A DNA stretch of 64,000 bases from the NCBI RefSeq assembly GCF_016881065.1, contig NZ_WXYN01000022.1, positions 62,001 through 126,000 of the forward strand, read 5' to 3'. Shown piece after piece: positions 42,839 to 51,793 of the stretch. The stretch is from Planococcus soli (lineage in GTDB: Bacteria; Bacillota; Bacilli; Bacillales_A; Planococcaceae). A model generated the notes under the pieces. It made no database searches, was not told the DNA's origin, and saw only the letters and a list, made by a program, of their open reading frames with translations. The position numbers were made by a program, and so were the translations under genes. How positions within the stretch are numbered: position 1 is the first letter of the stretch; each line of letters opens with the position of its first letter.

Positions 42839-42856
42839 AGAACCTTCATGACCTAG

Positions 42857-42894
42857 AAAAGCTCGGAGACAATTAATTGTCTCCGAGCTTTTGC
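42857..42894 (+). terminator. Terminator after the stress gene
   Basis: AAAAGCTCGGAGACAATTA / TAATTGTCTCCGAGCTTTT, a 17-bp stem. Confidence 0.85.
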
Positions 42895-43011
42895 TGACTT
42901 TAATAACTTCTGTTTTTACTACTTGTCCAACCCCTGTTGCCAGTGGCCGGACCGATTGAGATGATACACTGCTATTCATTTTGGATAGATTTTGTCTACA
43001 ATCTGAAGATG

Positions 43012-44091
43012 TCATTCAACAGCAGTCAACTCTTTCGTTACAGTGCCATCCATTTTCACGGATTTCACTTCACCAAATCCTTCAACCATATAATAGATGT
43101 GCCCCTCTTCTAAAAATGCTGCATCAGCCGCAACTGTCACTTCAACAGCATCCGTAAACGTCTGGTACTGTGTTTCCACAGTCACTCCGATTCCAGTAAT
43201 TTCGCGTAGAGCAGCGTACATCGTATCGGTATACCAAGCTTGCCCCATTTCCACAGGATACTCCAATTCGGTATACGATTCCGAATAAGGCAAGCCAAAC
43301 GAATAATGCTCATGCGTTTCAAATTCGGTCGAGTCGGTCAACAATGCCCCATCTTCTTTGTGGATGCTCCATATAAAGCCCATCTCCAGCCCATTCCGCG
43401 CGGGTACATAATTGTAGACATGCCGCTCGATGCCGTACTCTGTATCATAGGTGTAGGTTTTCGTTTTGTCTCTCAAATAGGATTTCGGAATGGTGGCATC
43501 ATTTTTGAATTTCGGTTCTAACCCGCGCGCCAAAAATGCAGAAAACTGGCCACGAGTCACAGCTGCATTTGGGCGGAATGTCTTATCCGGATATCCGATG
43601 GTAATGTTTGCCGCGAGTATTTTTTGCACGGGTTCATATGCCAGCATATTCGGTGTTACATCGGTGAAGCTTACATTTGCACGGAACGGAACAACGAATG
43701 ACCGCGATAAAATAAAGGCAATTTCGGCTCGCGTAATCGTATTTTCAGGACGATAGGTGCCGTCTGGATAGCCTTCAATCAACTCTGCTTCCGCCGCTGC
43801 AGCAATGGAACCGCTCGCTTTATGGGAAGCGGGTACGTCTGGAAATCCCGTGTCGCGCGGCGTATCATCAAACTCTTTCAAGCGGCTGATCATAATTGCT
43901 GCTTCCGCACGCGTCACTCCCTTATCTGGCCGCATCGTGCCATCGGGGTAGCCTTTCAACACATCACGATTCTTCAAATAGGTGATTTCTTCATAAAACT
44001 CATGAGACTCCGGTAAATCGGAAGCCCCTTCGACAGGAAGTGCCAAACCAAGCATTAATACCAATACCGCCAATAACGATAACTTTTTCAA
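43012..44091 (-). CDS. S-layer-homology (SLH) domain surface protein
   Basis: 359 residues from the TTG at 44091 (AAGGAG 8 nt upstream; the in-frame GTG at 44100 lies inside the RBS). Signal peptide (KKLSLLAVLVLMLGLALPVEG) then three SLH repeats over residues about 30-200 (YLKNRDVLKGYPDGTMRPD, GYPDGTYRPENTITRAEI, IGYPDKTFRPNAAVTRGQF). These bind pyruvylated wall polymer. The C-terminal 150 residues are a beta-rich domain of unknown role (TYDTEYGIERHVYNYV). Confidence 0.9.
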   Translation of the reverse strand: MKKLSLLAVLVLMLGLALPVEGASDLPESHEFYEEITYLKNRDVLKGYPDGTMRPDKGVTRAEAAIMISRLKEFDDTPRDTGFPDVPASHKASGSIAAAAEAELIEGYPDGTYRPENTITRAEIAFILSRSFVVPFRANVSFTDVTPNMLAYEPVQKILAANITIGYPDKTFRPNAAVTRGQFSAFLARGLEPKFKNDATIPKSYLRDKTKTYTYDTEYGIERHVYNYVPARNGLEMGFIWSIHKEDGALLTDSTEFETHEHYSFGLPYSESYTELEYPVEMGQAWYTDTMYAALREITGIGVTVETQYQTFTDAVEVTVAADAAFLEEGHIYYMVEGFGEVKSVKMDGTVTKELTAVE

Positions 44092-44287
44092 TGCCCTCAC
44101 TCCTTCTCCTTATTTCTCACCATTCCACGGACCATCAGGCTCGAATCATTCTAAACTTCCCAAGCAAACTTTTTTATTCACCCATACCCCTTATTGCAGA
44201 ACATTAAAAGGGAAAGCATTTTTGCCTTTTTGTAAAAACCTTGCTTATAGAAGCCGGATTGAGGAAACAGACAGAGAAATCACCAAT

Positions 44288-44657
44288 TATATAAGTTGAA
44301 CTAATGATCTTCGCCTGTTGATATTCCACAAATCAGCTCCGCTTTCGGGCCCGCAGGATGCGGGTCATGCAGCTGGCGCCGAACTCACTCGGGCTTTTGG
44401 CCCGAGTGGATTTCTTGTATGCCGTTGCATCGCTGCGCTGTTCCCTTGGGAGTCTCCGCTGATTTGCTCCATACCCTTTATGAGTATAGTGAGCAAACAA
44501 AGGTTCACTTCGAATTCACTCTATCTCTTAGCGCCGGCGCGCCCAGGGGCTAGGCGAAGCAAGAAGACTGGCGCCCTTTGCCTGGCTTCTTGAGGGAGCA
44601 TGCCCAAAGCGTCCGAAGCGTTGTGTAGAAGCTAGATTCTTTAGTTCAACATATATA
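44288..44657. mobile_element. MITE-like element with terminal inverted repeats
   Basis: The 370-bp segment is bounded by TATATAAGTTGAACTAA (44288-44304) and TTAGTTCAACATATATA (44641-44657), inverted with 16 of 17 matches. The inside is GC-rich and strongly structured (CACTCGGGC / GCCCGAGTG at 44386-44408; CCCGC / GCGGG near 44350) and encodes no convincing protein. Part of it recurs, inverted and degenerate, at 21079-21116. It fills the gene-free gap between the SLH and Abi genes. Confidence 0.6.
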
Positions 44658-44731
44658 GAATAGATTTTTTATTTTAGTGAGCAAGTGGTTTATAAATGGT
44701 GTAGTTTCGCTTACAGTAAAAGGAGATGAAT

Positions 44732-45718
44732 ATGCAAAGGATGAGATATGTGAAAGATTTTGCCTCCCACGACGAACAGCTGGAGATACTCGAAAAGCGG
44801 GGCTTAAAGATCACGGACAAAGCGGCTGCAAAACGGATTTTGTCGCGCGAGAATTATTATGCGTTGATTGACGGTTACAAGGATCCGTTCCTGGAGCATG
44901 ATGAACGGATCAATCCATATGGCCTTGAGCAGTACCAGGCAGGCACCGAGTTCAGCCATCTGTATGCGCTGCACAGTTTTGACCGGAAGCTGCGGCTGCT
45001 TTTGCTGAGTGAATTGCTGAAGTTCGAAAAAAACATCAAGTCGAAAGTGGCATACCGCTTTTCCGAAAAGTTCAGGGAAGCGGGAAGCTTTTTGGGAGCT
45101 GGCAACTATAGTCCGGACAGTCGCCACCATCATGAGCGTGACCGCATCATTTCGACACTTGGCAATCTGATCAAAAGCCATAAAAAGCGGGACAAGGTGA
45201 GATATCCGGCTATCCGGGAGTTTTACGATAAGCATAAAGATGTGCCGCTGTGGGTGCTGGTCAATTTCTTGTCGCTTGGCCAAATTACTCATTTCTATGC
45301 CGTTATTGATGAAGAGCTGCGGGAACAGATTGCGAGTGATTTTGCGGAGGAATACAGTGAAGAGAATGCATCGATTTGTTTGAAGGCAAGCGATTTGGAT
45401 GCCATCCTGCGCATTGTATTCCCGTACCGCAATAAATCTGCGCACGAGGAAGTGCTGTACCGATTCCATCTCTCTCACCCTGTGGAACTGGGCAGTGTCG
45501 AGTCGATGCTGAAAATGAAAAAAGGGAGCCTCAGCGGCGCTACAGTGTTTTCTGTGATATGCCTGCTTCAACTCGTGCTGGCAAAAGGTGAGTATGCAGT
45601 ATTTTCGAAGAAAGTCGAAAGCTTGGTCAAGGAACTTGAAGAGTCGGTTCAGAAATCTGCATTTGCAAAAATTATGAAAGATGCCGGCTTTGACGTCAGT
45701 GGAAGCAAATCCTGTTAA
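44732..45718 (+). CDS. Abi_2 (AbiD/AbiF-like) abortive infection protein
   Basis: 328 residues from the ATG at 44732 (AAGGAG about 7 nt upstream; the ATG at 44726 touches the RBS). The Abi_2 pattern is present: ILEKRGLKITDKAAAKRILSREN, then NYYALIDGYKDPF, a helical middle with FDRKLRLLLLSELLKFEKNIKS, and a HEPN-type R-x4-H motif (RNKSAH, Arg at about 233). HEPN motifs usually mark RNA cleavage. Lactococcal relatives stop phage growth by killing the infected cell. It is encoded alone, beside a MITE-like element. Confidence 0.85.
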   Translation: MQRMRYVKDFASHDEQLEILEKRGLKITDKAAAKRILSRENYYALIDGYKDPFLEHDERINPYGLEQYQAGTEFSHLYALHSFDRKLRLLLLSELLKFEKNIKSKVAYRFSEKFREAGSFLGAGNYSPDSRHHHERDRIISTLGNLIKSHKKRDKVRYPAIREFYDKHKDVPLWVLVNFLSLGQITHFYAVIDEELREQIASDFAEEYSEENASICLKASDLDAILRIVFPYRNKSAHEEVLYRFHLSHPVELGSVESMLKMKKGSLSGATVFSVICLLQLVLAKGEYAVFSKKVESLVKELEESVQKSAFAKIMKDAGFDVSGSKSC

Positions 45719-45735
45719 TTGAGGAGAGGATTCTG

Positions 45736-46275
45736 ATGGTTTATGTGGCATTGCTGCGCGGAATCAACGTAGGCGGCAAAAACAAGGTGGGCATGAAGGA
45801 GCTCAAGCAGGCGTTCGAAAGAGTTGGGATGACGTCGGTCGTCACCTACATCAATTCAGGCAATATTGTTTTTGCTGCCGATATTCTCACTAAAGAACAA
45901 TTAACACCAATTTTGGAACAGGCAATTTACAGCCAGTTCGAACTTCAAATTAAAGTGCTGATTTACAGCTCGGAGGAGTTTCAAAAAATCAACGCAGCCA
46001 TTCCGGAAAACTGGTCAAATGACTCGCAAATGAAAAGCGATGTCTTGTTTTTATGGCAGGATCTGGACGAGGCAACCGTGCTGGACAGGTTGGTCGTCAA
46101 GCCCCAAATCGACCGCGTCAGCTATGTTCCAGGAGATGTCCTTTGGTCCGTGGATAAGGACCAAGTCACCAAAAGCGGCATGATGAAAGTCGCCGTTTCG
46201 GCTCTTTACCGGCGTATTACGGTCCGAAACGTCAATACCGTCCGAAAAATCGCGGCGTTGCTTCCGAAAACTTAA
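45736..46275 (+). CDS. DUF1697 protein
   Basis: 179 residues. Starts with the family signature VALLRGINVGGKNKVGMKEL, followed by VVTYINSGNIVF and ending KSGMMKVAVSALYRRITVRNVNT. The family is widespread in bacteria without known function. GAGGAGAGG lies 7 nt before ATG, 17 nt after the Abi stop, so the two may share a transcript. Confidence 0.9.
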   Translation: MVYVALLRGINVGGKNKVGMKELKQAFERVGMTSVVTYINSGNIVFAADILTKEQLTPILEQAIYSQFELQIKVLIYSSEEFQKINAAIPENWSNDSQMKSDVLFLWQDLDEATVLDRLVVKPQIDRVSYVPGDVLWSVDKDQVTKSGMMKVAVSALYRRITVRNVNTVRKIAALLPKT

Positions 46276-46315
46276 AAAATGTCGCCCTCAATTAGTGAGA
46301 GGGCGACATTTTTTA
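46274..46315. terminator. Bidirectional terminator
   Basis: AAAAAATGTCGCCCTC / GAGGGCGACATTTTTT stem between converging genes. Confidence 0.88.
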
Positions 46316-46822
46316 TTTGTAACGGTTTAAACCACTGTAAATCTCGACAATATCATCCATCTTAATGCGGACTAAGCCGCTTGAGGATGGAGCGACATAC
46401 TCAACAATGCCCGGAATGACCGGTGGTTGTTGCAGACCCCAAGAAACCGCCTTCCTTTTACTGAACTGCTGGTAAACGCCTTTTCCGACAAAGCAGACGG
46501 CTTTTGGCCGGAATTTCCGGATTTTCTGCTCCAGCAGCTCGGCGCCTTCCCTGTATTCCGCATTGGAAATCTCTGCGGCTTCTTTGGTCGGCCGTGCAAC
46601 GATATTCGTCAGACCGTAGCCGAGAGTGAGCAGCTCGCTGTTTTCGTCAGGCCGATATTTTCGCGGCGTCAATCCAGCTTCGTGAAGGATCTTCCAGAAC
46701 CGGTTGTTCGGATTTGCATAATGAAAGCCGGTTTCAGAAGAGCGGATGCTCGGGTTAAAGCCAACGAATAAAATTTTCAAACCTTCCTGCAGATGGTCAG
46801 GAATCGGTTCAAGATGCAGCAT
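46313..46822 (-). CDS. Mug/TDG-type mismatch-specific DNA glycosylase
   Basis: 169 residues. Uracil-DNA-glycosylase superfamily: the N-terminal GFNPSIRSSETGFHYANPNNRFW motif shows the catalytic Asn position (here in GFNPS) and NNRFW, and VGKGVYQQF lies in the second half. Mug enzymes remove uracil or thymine opposite guanine. AAAGGAGAG lies 6 nt before ATG. Alone in its transcript, next to a TM2 gene. Confidence 0.87.
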   Translation of the reverse strand: MLHLEPIPDHLQEGLKILFVGFNPSIRSSETGFHYANPNNRFWKILHEAGLTPRKYRPDENSELLTLGYGLTNIVARPTKEAAEISNAEYREGAELLEQKIRKFRPKAVCFVGKGVYQQFSKRKAVSWGLQQPPVIPGIVEYVAPSSSGLVRIKMDDIVEIYSGLNRYK

Positions 46823-46860
46823 AGATTCTCTCCTTTACCGTGTAGAAACAGTAGGCTGCT

Positions 46861-47073
46861 TTAGCGTCTACCGTGTTTTTCCTGAAAAGTTTCTTCAGAT
46901 TGAAGCAGGTACAAGATTCCTTCAATGATCCCGATAACTGCAGGGATCCCTGTCCAAAAGAACAGCAGGTAAAGAACTCCCATACCTGGACGCCCCAAAT
47001 AGAATTTGTGTGCGCCAAAGTCGCCAAGGAAAATGGCGAGCAATGCCGACGCTAATTTGCTTTTTCTTTTCAT
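46861..47073 (-). CDS. TM2-domain membrane protein
   Basis: 70 residues. TM2 domain: SALLAIFLGDFGAHKFYLG, then a second helix (GVLYLLFFWTGIPAVIGIIEGILYL split by a turn). The first helix carries the family GxFGxHxFYLG pattern. Function unknown. GGAAAGGATG lies before ATG. Confidence 0.88.
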   Translation of the reverse strand: MKRKSKLASALLAIFLGDFGAHKFYLGRPGMGVLYLLFFWTGIPAVIGIIEGILYLLQSEETFQEKHGRR

Positions 47074-47311
47074 ATAGTATCATCCTTTCCAGATATACTA
47101 CTATTCCCGAATTTCGGAAAGTTAACGGATGAAAAAGAAAAAGAATGTGGTCATTTTGCGTGCAGCTTACTTAAAGGATGAAAAGCAGTGTTGTAATGGA
47201 CAATGAAAAAACGATATGCTTTTTATAGGTATTTATGATCGTGAAAATATGTTCATATAGTTCCCTTAATTTGTTATAATACTTGTATAATGAATAAATG
47301 GAGAGTGTACG

Positions 47312-47965
47312 ATGCTGAACAACCAACAACGTGAATTTCGAAAAAAGATAAAAAGTGCGGAAAACAAAAAAGAACAGCATCATGACATTTACAGTTACCG
47401 TGACCAGCGCTTTACGAATGAAAAGCCGAGAAAGCGCAAAAAGCAGATTTTGCAAGTTGGCGGAGCGTTTGGAATGATCCTGCTGTTGTGGAATGTCTTT
47501 GCCTTTTCCACTTACTTTGCGCCAAATGGAGAGGCTGGTTTGTTATCGAAAGAAGAGCTGGAAGTGCATCAGTATATTGAGAAAAACAGCCAGGTGGAAA
47601 TGGAATTGGCTGGCTCGATCAGCATGCTGGTTTCACTTTATAACGACAATCTATTAAGTTCAGATCAAATTGAGGAAGTCCGGCTGCAGCTTTTGGAGCT
47701 GCAACAGAAGATGGAGACAACAGATGAGCGGTTTATCGCGATGCACGCATATACCGATGAACAATTTAATCTTGCTTATCAGATGGCCAATGTGCTGAAA
47801 CTGGGAAATTCAGAAGCGACGAACCGGGAACTTGCTTACATCATTGAGCAGCAAAATAAATTGCTGGAAAGAAGAGATGAGGTGCTTCTGAAGCTTTTGG
47901 CAAACGAAGGAATGACTTTTGAGCAACTGGAGGATGGCAGTATATCTTATGAGTATGGTTTATGA
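47312..47965 (+). CDS. Single-pass membrane hypothetical protein
   Basis: 217 residues. A charged N-terminal cytoplasmic part (EFRKKIKSAENKKEQHH), one membrane helix (VGGAFGMILLLWNVFAFSTY) at about 48-68, and an extracytoplasmic helical region with coiled-coil character (VRLQLLELQQKMETTDERF). Not recognised. GGAGAGTG is 7 nt before ATG, and TATAAT lies about 35 nt upstream at 47275. The next small gene starts 28 nt after the stop. Confidence 0.7.
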   Translation: MLNNQQREFRKKIKSAENKKEQHHDIYSYRDQRFTNEKPRKRKKQILQVGGAFGMILLLWNVFAFSTYFAPNGEAGLLSKEELEVHQYIEKNSQVEMELAGSISMLVSLYNDNLLSSDQIEEVRLQLLELQQKMETTDERFIAMHAYTDEQFNLAYQMANVLKLGNSEATNRELAYIIEQQNKLLERRDEVLLKLLANEGMTFEQLEDGSISYEYGL

Positions 47966-47992
47966 ACGACATGATAGAAAGGGAGAGATTAG

Positions 47993-48230
47993 TTGTTCAG
48001 TTTTTTTAAGAAGCCATGCTCTTTATGCAAGAGAAAAATTGCTCCTTTAGCCACCTATTTGAATGATCGCGATGAAAAAATTCAACTATGCAGTCCGTGC
48101 CGGGAATATGCCGAGAGAAGAGCATATCGAAAAGTATGAAAAAGGAATGGACTTTTCTTTGACAGACTTGAGAAAATGGTCGGCGGTTGAACATATTCTT
48201 AATAACAGACGGCTATATTCCAGAAAATAG
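47993..48230 (+). pseudogene. Small zinc-ribbon protein gene with apparent +1 frameshift
   Basis: From a TTG at 47993 (AGGGAGAG 7 nt upstream) the frame encodes 48 residues with two CxxC knuckles (PCSLCKRK and CSPCRE) and stops at 48139. Another frame takes over near 48115 and stays open to a stop at 48230 (HIEKYEKGMDFSLTDLRKW, HILNNRRLYSRK). Removing one base near 48116-48120 joins them into a 78-residue protein. Either a recent frameshift or a sequence error; a real 48-residue protein remains possible. Confidence 0.5.
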
Positions 48231-48246
48231 TATTTGCCCAATTCAA

Positions 48247-48281
48247 AGCAGATTCCTGACGCTCAGGAATCTGCTTTTTTG
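48247..48281 (+). terminator. Rho-independent terminator
   Basis: 13-bp perfect stem AGCAGATTCCTGA / TCAGGAATCTGCT with CGC loop and six T. Confidence 0.88.
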
Positions 48282-48724
48282 AGTTGAAGGTGAGAAAGTC
48301 TGTCCGAAGAATAAGGGGAAATATTATTTAAATATCACTCATATAGAATAAATCGGCCAATATAAGGAAGAAAGTAGCAGGCAAATAAAAATATACGAAG
48401 ATGAAAACGGTACCATTAAAATAATGTTAGAAAACTTCACAAATAAGGTTTTTTTATTGTTGCAGCGGTTATAATGTAAGATATTCAAAAGAGAGAGGGT
48501 GGCTGCGCCAGCTAAAATCCACTAATAAAATGGGTCTGATAACTTGGTAATTTTTTGCGAACTCTGCTACACTATCAACTTGAAATTAATTTTCTAAGAA
48601 AATGTTGCTGGACGATGGAATAGATAGAGACGAAATAGACGATCGGGCATCTTCAAACGAAATCAGAGGTTACAGCCGATTGATGGATGGGGAGAATGGC
48701 CAAGGTCTTTGTGAGGGATCAGGT
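48282..48724. other. Gene-free stretch upstream of the GH13 gene
   Basis: No gene is seen. A promoter-like pair TTGGTA-N18-TACACT lies near 48544-48573. An in-frame extension of the GH13 frame to 48602 exists, but its residues do not look like any GH13 N-terminus. Confidence 0.5.
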
Positions 48725-50338
48725 ATGAACAAGAAATGGTGGAAAGAAGCAGTTGCATATCAGGTGTATCCGAGAAGTTTTATGGATTCGAATGGTGATG
48801 GCGTAGGCGACATCAACGGTGTGACCAGTAAGTTGGACTATTTGAAAGACCTTGGCATTGATGTGATTTGGATTTGTCCCATGTATAAATCCCCCAATGA
48901 TGACAACGGCTACGATATTAGCGACTATCAGGCGATTATGGAAGAGTTCGGCACGATGGCGGATTTTGATCGCCTGCTTGAGGAAGTTCATGCGCGGGAT
49001 ATGAAGCTGATCATCGACTTGGTGATCAACCATACGAGCGACGAGCATCCATGGTTTATGGAATCACGTGCGTCGCGCGACAACGACAAGCGCGATTGGT
49101 ATATCTGGAGCGATGAACCGACCAATTGGGAAAGTATTTTTGGCGGTACCGCCTGGGAGTACGATCAGGAAACGAAACAATATTATTTGCATTTATTTTC
49201 TAAAAAGCAGCCGGATTTAAACTGGGAAAACCCGGAAGTGCGGCAAGCTTTGTATGACATGGTCAATTGGTGGCTGGACAAAGGAATCGACGGCTTCCGT
49301 GTAGATGCCATCAGCCACATCAAAAAAGAGTTGAGCGATATCAAAGATCCGGAACAGAACCTGTATGTGCCGGCCTGGGAAAAAATGATGAATGTCAAAG
49401 GCATACAGCCGATGCTTGCAGAACTGCGTGATGAGACATTTGCAAAGCACGACATCATGACGGTCGGCGAAGCAAACGGTGTGCAGGCAGACAATATCGA
49501 TGAATGGATTTCAGAGGATGATGGGAAGTTCAATATGGTATTCCAGTTTGAAAGCATGGGCTTGTGGGATACCGATGCGACAACCGGGATTGATGTGCCA
49601 AAGCTGAAAGAAGTGCTGACCAAATGGCAAAAAGCTGTGGAAGGCCATGGCTGGAACGCATTGTTTGTCGAAAATCATGACAAGCCGCGCATTGTCTCTT
49701 CTTGGGGGAATGATGAGGAGTACTGGCGTGAAAGCGCAACGGCCATCGCCACGATGTATTTCTTCATGCAAGGCACGCCGTTCATTTACCAGGGGCAGGA
49801 AATCGGCATGACCAATGCACCTTTTGAGGAGCTTGATCATTACAACGATATCCAGACCCATAGTCTTTACCATTTCAACCGTTCGGCAGGAATGGAGCAC
49901 GACGACGTGATGACGATTATCAAGGCGCAGAGCCGCGATCATTCACGCACGCCGATGCAATGGGACGAAAGCCCAAATGCCGGATTTTCAAACGGTGAGC
50001 CCTGGCTCCGCGTCAATCCAAATTATGAGAAAATCAATGTTGCGGCGCAGCTGCGTGATCCGAATTCAGTTCTCTGGTTTTACCGGAAAATGATTTGGCT
50101 GCGCAAGCAGCAGGATGTCCTCGTTTACGGAAACTACGAACTGCAAGACGTCGGGCACGAATCGATTTATGCCTATACCCGCACGAATGAAGAAAAAACG
50201 GTATTGGTCATCACCAACTTGACGGAGTATTCCTGTTACTGGGACGAGCCGGAAGGGGCGCGTTGCCTGTTGAACAACTATGGCCAGCAGGATCCAAAGC
50301 AATTGCTGCCGTTTGAAGCGCGAGTTTATGAATTGTAA
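48725..50338 (+). CDS. Alpha-glucosidase / oligo-1,6-glucosidase (GH13)
   Basis: 537 residues from the ATG at 48725, where the family consensus begins (KKWWKEAVAYQVYPRSF). Releases glucose from isomaltose- or maltose-type oligosaccharides in the cytosol. GH13 regions: LVINHTSDEH (region I), GFRVDAISH with the nucleophile Asp, VGEANGV with the acid/base Glu, and FVENHDKPR with the third Asp. Trehalose-6-phosphate hydrolases are very similar, so exact substrate is open. Monocistronic, with a weak GAGGG RBS 8 nt upstream and a strong terminator. Confidence 0.9.
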   Translation: MNKKWWKEAVAYQVYPRSFMDSNGDGVGDINGVTSKLDYLKDLGIDVIWICPMYKSPNDDNGYDISDYQAIMEEFGTMADFDRLLEEVHARDMKLIIDLVINHTSDEHPWFMESRASRDNDKRDWYIWSDEPTNWESIFGGTAWEYDQETKQYYLHLFSKKQPDLNWENPEVRQALYDMVNWWLDKGIDGFRVDAISHIKKELSDIKDPEQNLYVPAWEKMMNVKGIQPMLAELRDETFAKHDIMTVGEANGVQADNIDEWISEDDGKFNMVFQFESMGLWDTDATTGIDVPKLKEVLTKWQKAVEGHGWNALFVENHDKPRIVSSWGNDEEYWRESATAIATMYFFMQGTPFIYQGQEIGMTNAPFEELDHYNDIQTHSLYHFNRSAGMEHDDVMTIIKAQSRDHSRTPMQWDESPNAGFSNGEPWLRVNPNYEKINVAAQLRDPNSVLWFYRKMIWLRKQQDVLVYGNYELQDVGHESIYAYTRTNEEKTVLVITNLTEYSCYWDEPEGARCLLNNYGQQDPKQLLPFEARVYEL

Positions 50339-50344
50339 AAAGGA

Positions 50345-50386
50345 GACCCTGTCCTCAAGCGTTTTGCTTGAGGACAGGGTCTTTTT
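50345..50386 (+). terminator. Terminator of the GH13 gene
   Basis: 16-bp perfect stem GACCCTGTCCTCAAGC / GCTTGAGGACAGGGTC with T run. Confidence 0.9.
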
Positions 50387-50424
50387 GGCGGAGATTTTCC
50401 GTGGATATCCGGAAATTTGCTATT

Positions 50425-50567
50425 GCGCAAACAAACTAGGGGATACCGCAAACAAACTAGGGGATACCGCAAATAAACTGGGTATTGTGCAAACAAACCC
50501 GAGGATTCCGCAAACAAACTCCGGTATTGCGCAAACAAACCCAGAAATACCGCAAACAAGCTCCCTG
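50425..50567. repeat. Seven tandem 21-bp repeats
   Basis: Units begin 50425, 50446, 50467, 50487 (after a 20-bp unit), 50508, 50529 and 50550 (partial). Consensus CCGCAAACAAACTAGGGGATA with a variable second half. The first 12 bases are best conserved. On the minus strand they read as a 7-residue pattern like LFAQYPx. The 564-nt gap 50339-50902 has no other gene. Confidence 0.8.
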
Positions 50568-50658
50568 AAAGGTGAATAAAATTAGAAAGCAGGCTAACTT
50601 TATTCTAATAAATTGGGATAAAAATGGCTTCCAGCCTTTTTGAGGCTAAAAACAGAAA

Positions 50659-50689
50659 AAACCATCTTGCCCGAGGGCAAGATGGTTTC
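50659..50689. terminator. Perfect hairpin in the intergenic gap
   Basis: AAACCATCTTGCCC / GGGCAAGATGGTTT with a short loop (GA centre). It lacks a long T run, so it may be a terminator or a structured RNA element. Confidence 0.5.
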
Positions 50690-50902
50690 GATAGTTTGCG
50701 GCGTTCCAAGCCACGCTCCACAACGTGTTCCTAAAAGGAGTGCTTGTCCGTCTTACGCAAACGAGCTCATCGCGTAGTTAACAATAGAGCATCTGTTTCC
50801 ATCTGTCAACTCCTCGGCTGCTAGCTGTGTTTTTTGGCGGATGGTAAAGGGAAGTTAGGAATAAAGGCAGCAATAGAGCAGTTTTTGAAAGGTGGGATTT
50901 TT

Positions 50903-51793
50903 ATGGAAAGGAATGAAATTATAAAACTGGCGGAAAAGCACAACTTCATGATCGAAGGGCGCGATTGGGCGCTGAATCAATCCGGATTGGATTTTTCGGT
51001 AGTGCAGTTTGAAGATGAAAATGGCGTTTCCTGGATATTGCGCATTCCCAGAAGAGAAGACGTGCAAGATCAAGTCCTCAAGGAAAAAAGGATTCTTGAT
51101 GTGGTTGTGCCGAACTTAAAGGTGCAGGCACCGAAATGGGAACTGGTGAATGATGAATTGATTGCTTACAAAGCTTTGCGCGGTGTGCCAGTCGGAACTT
51201 ACAATCCTGAAGTGCAGCAGTTTGAATGGGGGCTTGACCCGAAGAATCTTTCCGACCGCTTTGTTTCATCCCTGGCAGAAGCGATGGTTTCACTGCATTC
51301 AATCTCTTTCGATAAAGTTCGGGAAGGGGGACTTCCCGTTCAGTCGATTAGTGAGGTTAGAAATCAGATGCAGCAGCGCATGGACAGAGTGAAGGAAGAG
51401 ATGGATGTCGCAGACAAGCTGTGGAGCCGCTGGAAAAAATGGATAGATGAGGATTCATATTGGCCTGAGCAAAGCGGTTTTATCCATGGTGATTTGCATG
51501 CCGGGCATATGCTGATTGACAAACAAGAGCGGGTTACCGGTTTTATTGATTGGACCGAAGCACGTGTGGCGGATGTCTCCACTGATTTTCTGGGACACCT
51601 TGTGGCTTATGGTGAAGCAGAGCTGGACCGGTTGATTTTGGCATACGGACAAGCGGGCGGCAAGGTCTGGCCAAATATGAAAGAGCATATTATGGAACTT
51701 GCCACGACTACGCCGATCGACATTGCAGAGTTTGCCATTAAATCGGACAGTGAAGAATACATGGAGATGGCGCGAAAGATGCTGCAGGAATAA
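50903..51793 (+). CDS. Macrolide 2'-phosphotransferase-like (Mph family) kinase
   Basis: 296 residues from the ATG at 50903 (AAAGGTGGG upstream; the in-frame region before it has no start context). Aminoglycoside-phosphotransferase fold. Catalytic loop FIHGDLHAGHMLID (Asp at about 197) and metal-binding FIDWTEARVADVSTDF are close to the Mph(B)/Mph(K) pattern, as is the N-terminal WILRIPRRED. Enzymes of this group phosphorylate the desosamine of 14- and 15-membered macrolides. Chromosomal Bacillales copies do not always give resistance. Monocistronic. Confidence 0.82.
   Translation: MERNEIIKLAEKHNFMIEGRDWALNQSGLDFSVVQFEDENGVSWILRIPRREDVQDQVLKEKRILDVVVPNLKVQAPKWELVNDELIAYKALRGVPVGTYNPEVQQFEWGLDPKNLSDRFVSSLAEAMVSLHSISFDKVREGGLPVQSISEVRNQMQQRMDRVKEEMDVADKLWSRWKKWIDEDSYWPEQSGFIHGDLHAGHMLIDKQERVTGFIDWTEARVADVSTDFLGHLVAYGEAELDRLILAYGQAGGKVWPNMKEHIMELATTTPIDIAEFAIKSDSEEYMEMARKMLQE

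Noticed and set aside
44318-44593. Open frame inside the MITE-like element
   Set aside because: Composition follows the GC-rich hairpins, there is no RBS and the product looks random.
48495-48520. T-box-like string (GAGGGTGGCTGCGCC)
   Set aside because: Only the GGGTGG part fits; the ACCGCG half, specifier loop and terminator are missing, and the downstream gene is a glucosidase.
48602-48724. N-terminal extension of the GH13 gene
   Set aside because: The residues do not match any GH13 start, and the consensus begins exactly at the ATG at 48725.
50326-50579. Overlapping open frames across the 21-bp repeat
   Set aside because: They exist only because the period is 21 and stop-free; no RBS or plausible N-terminus is present on either strand.
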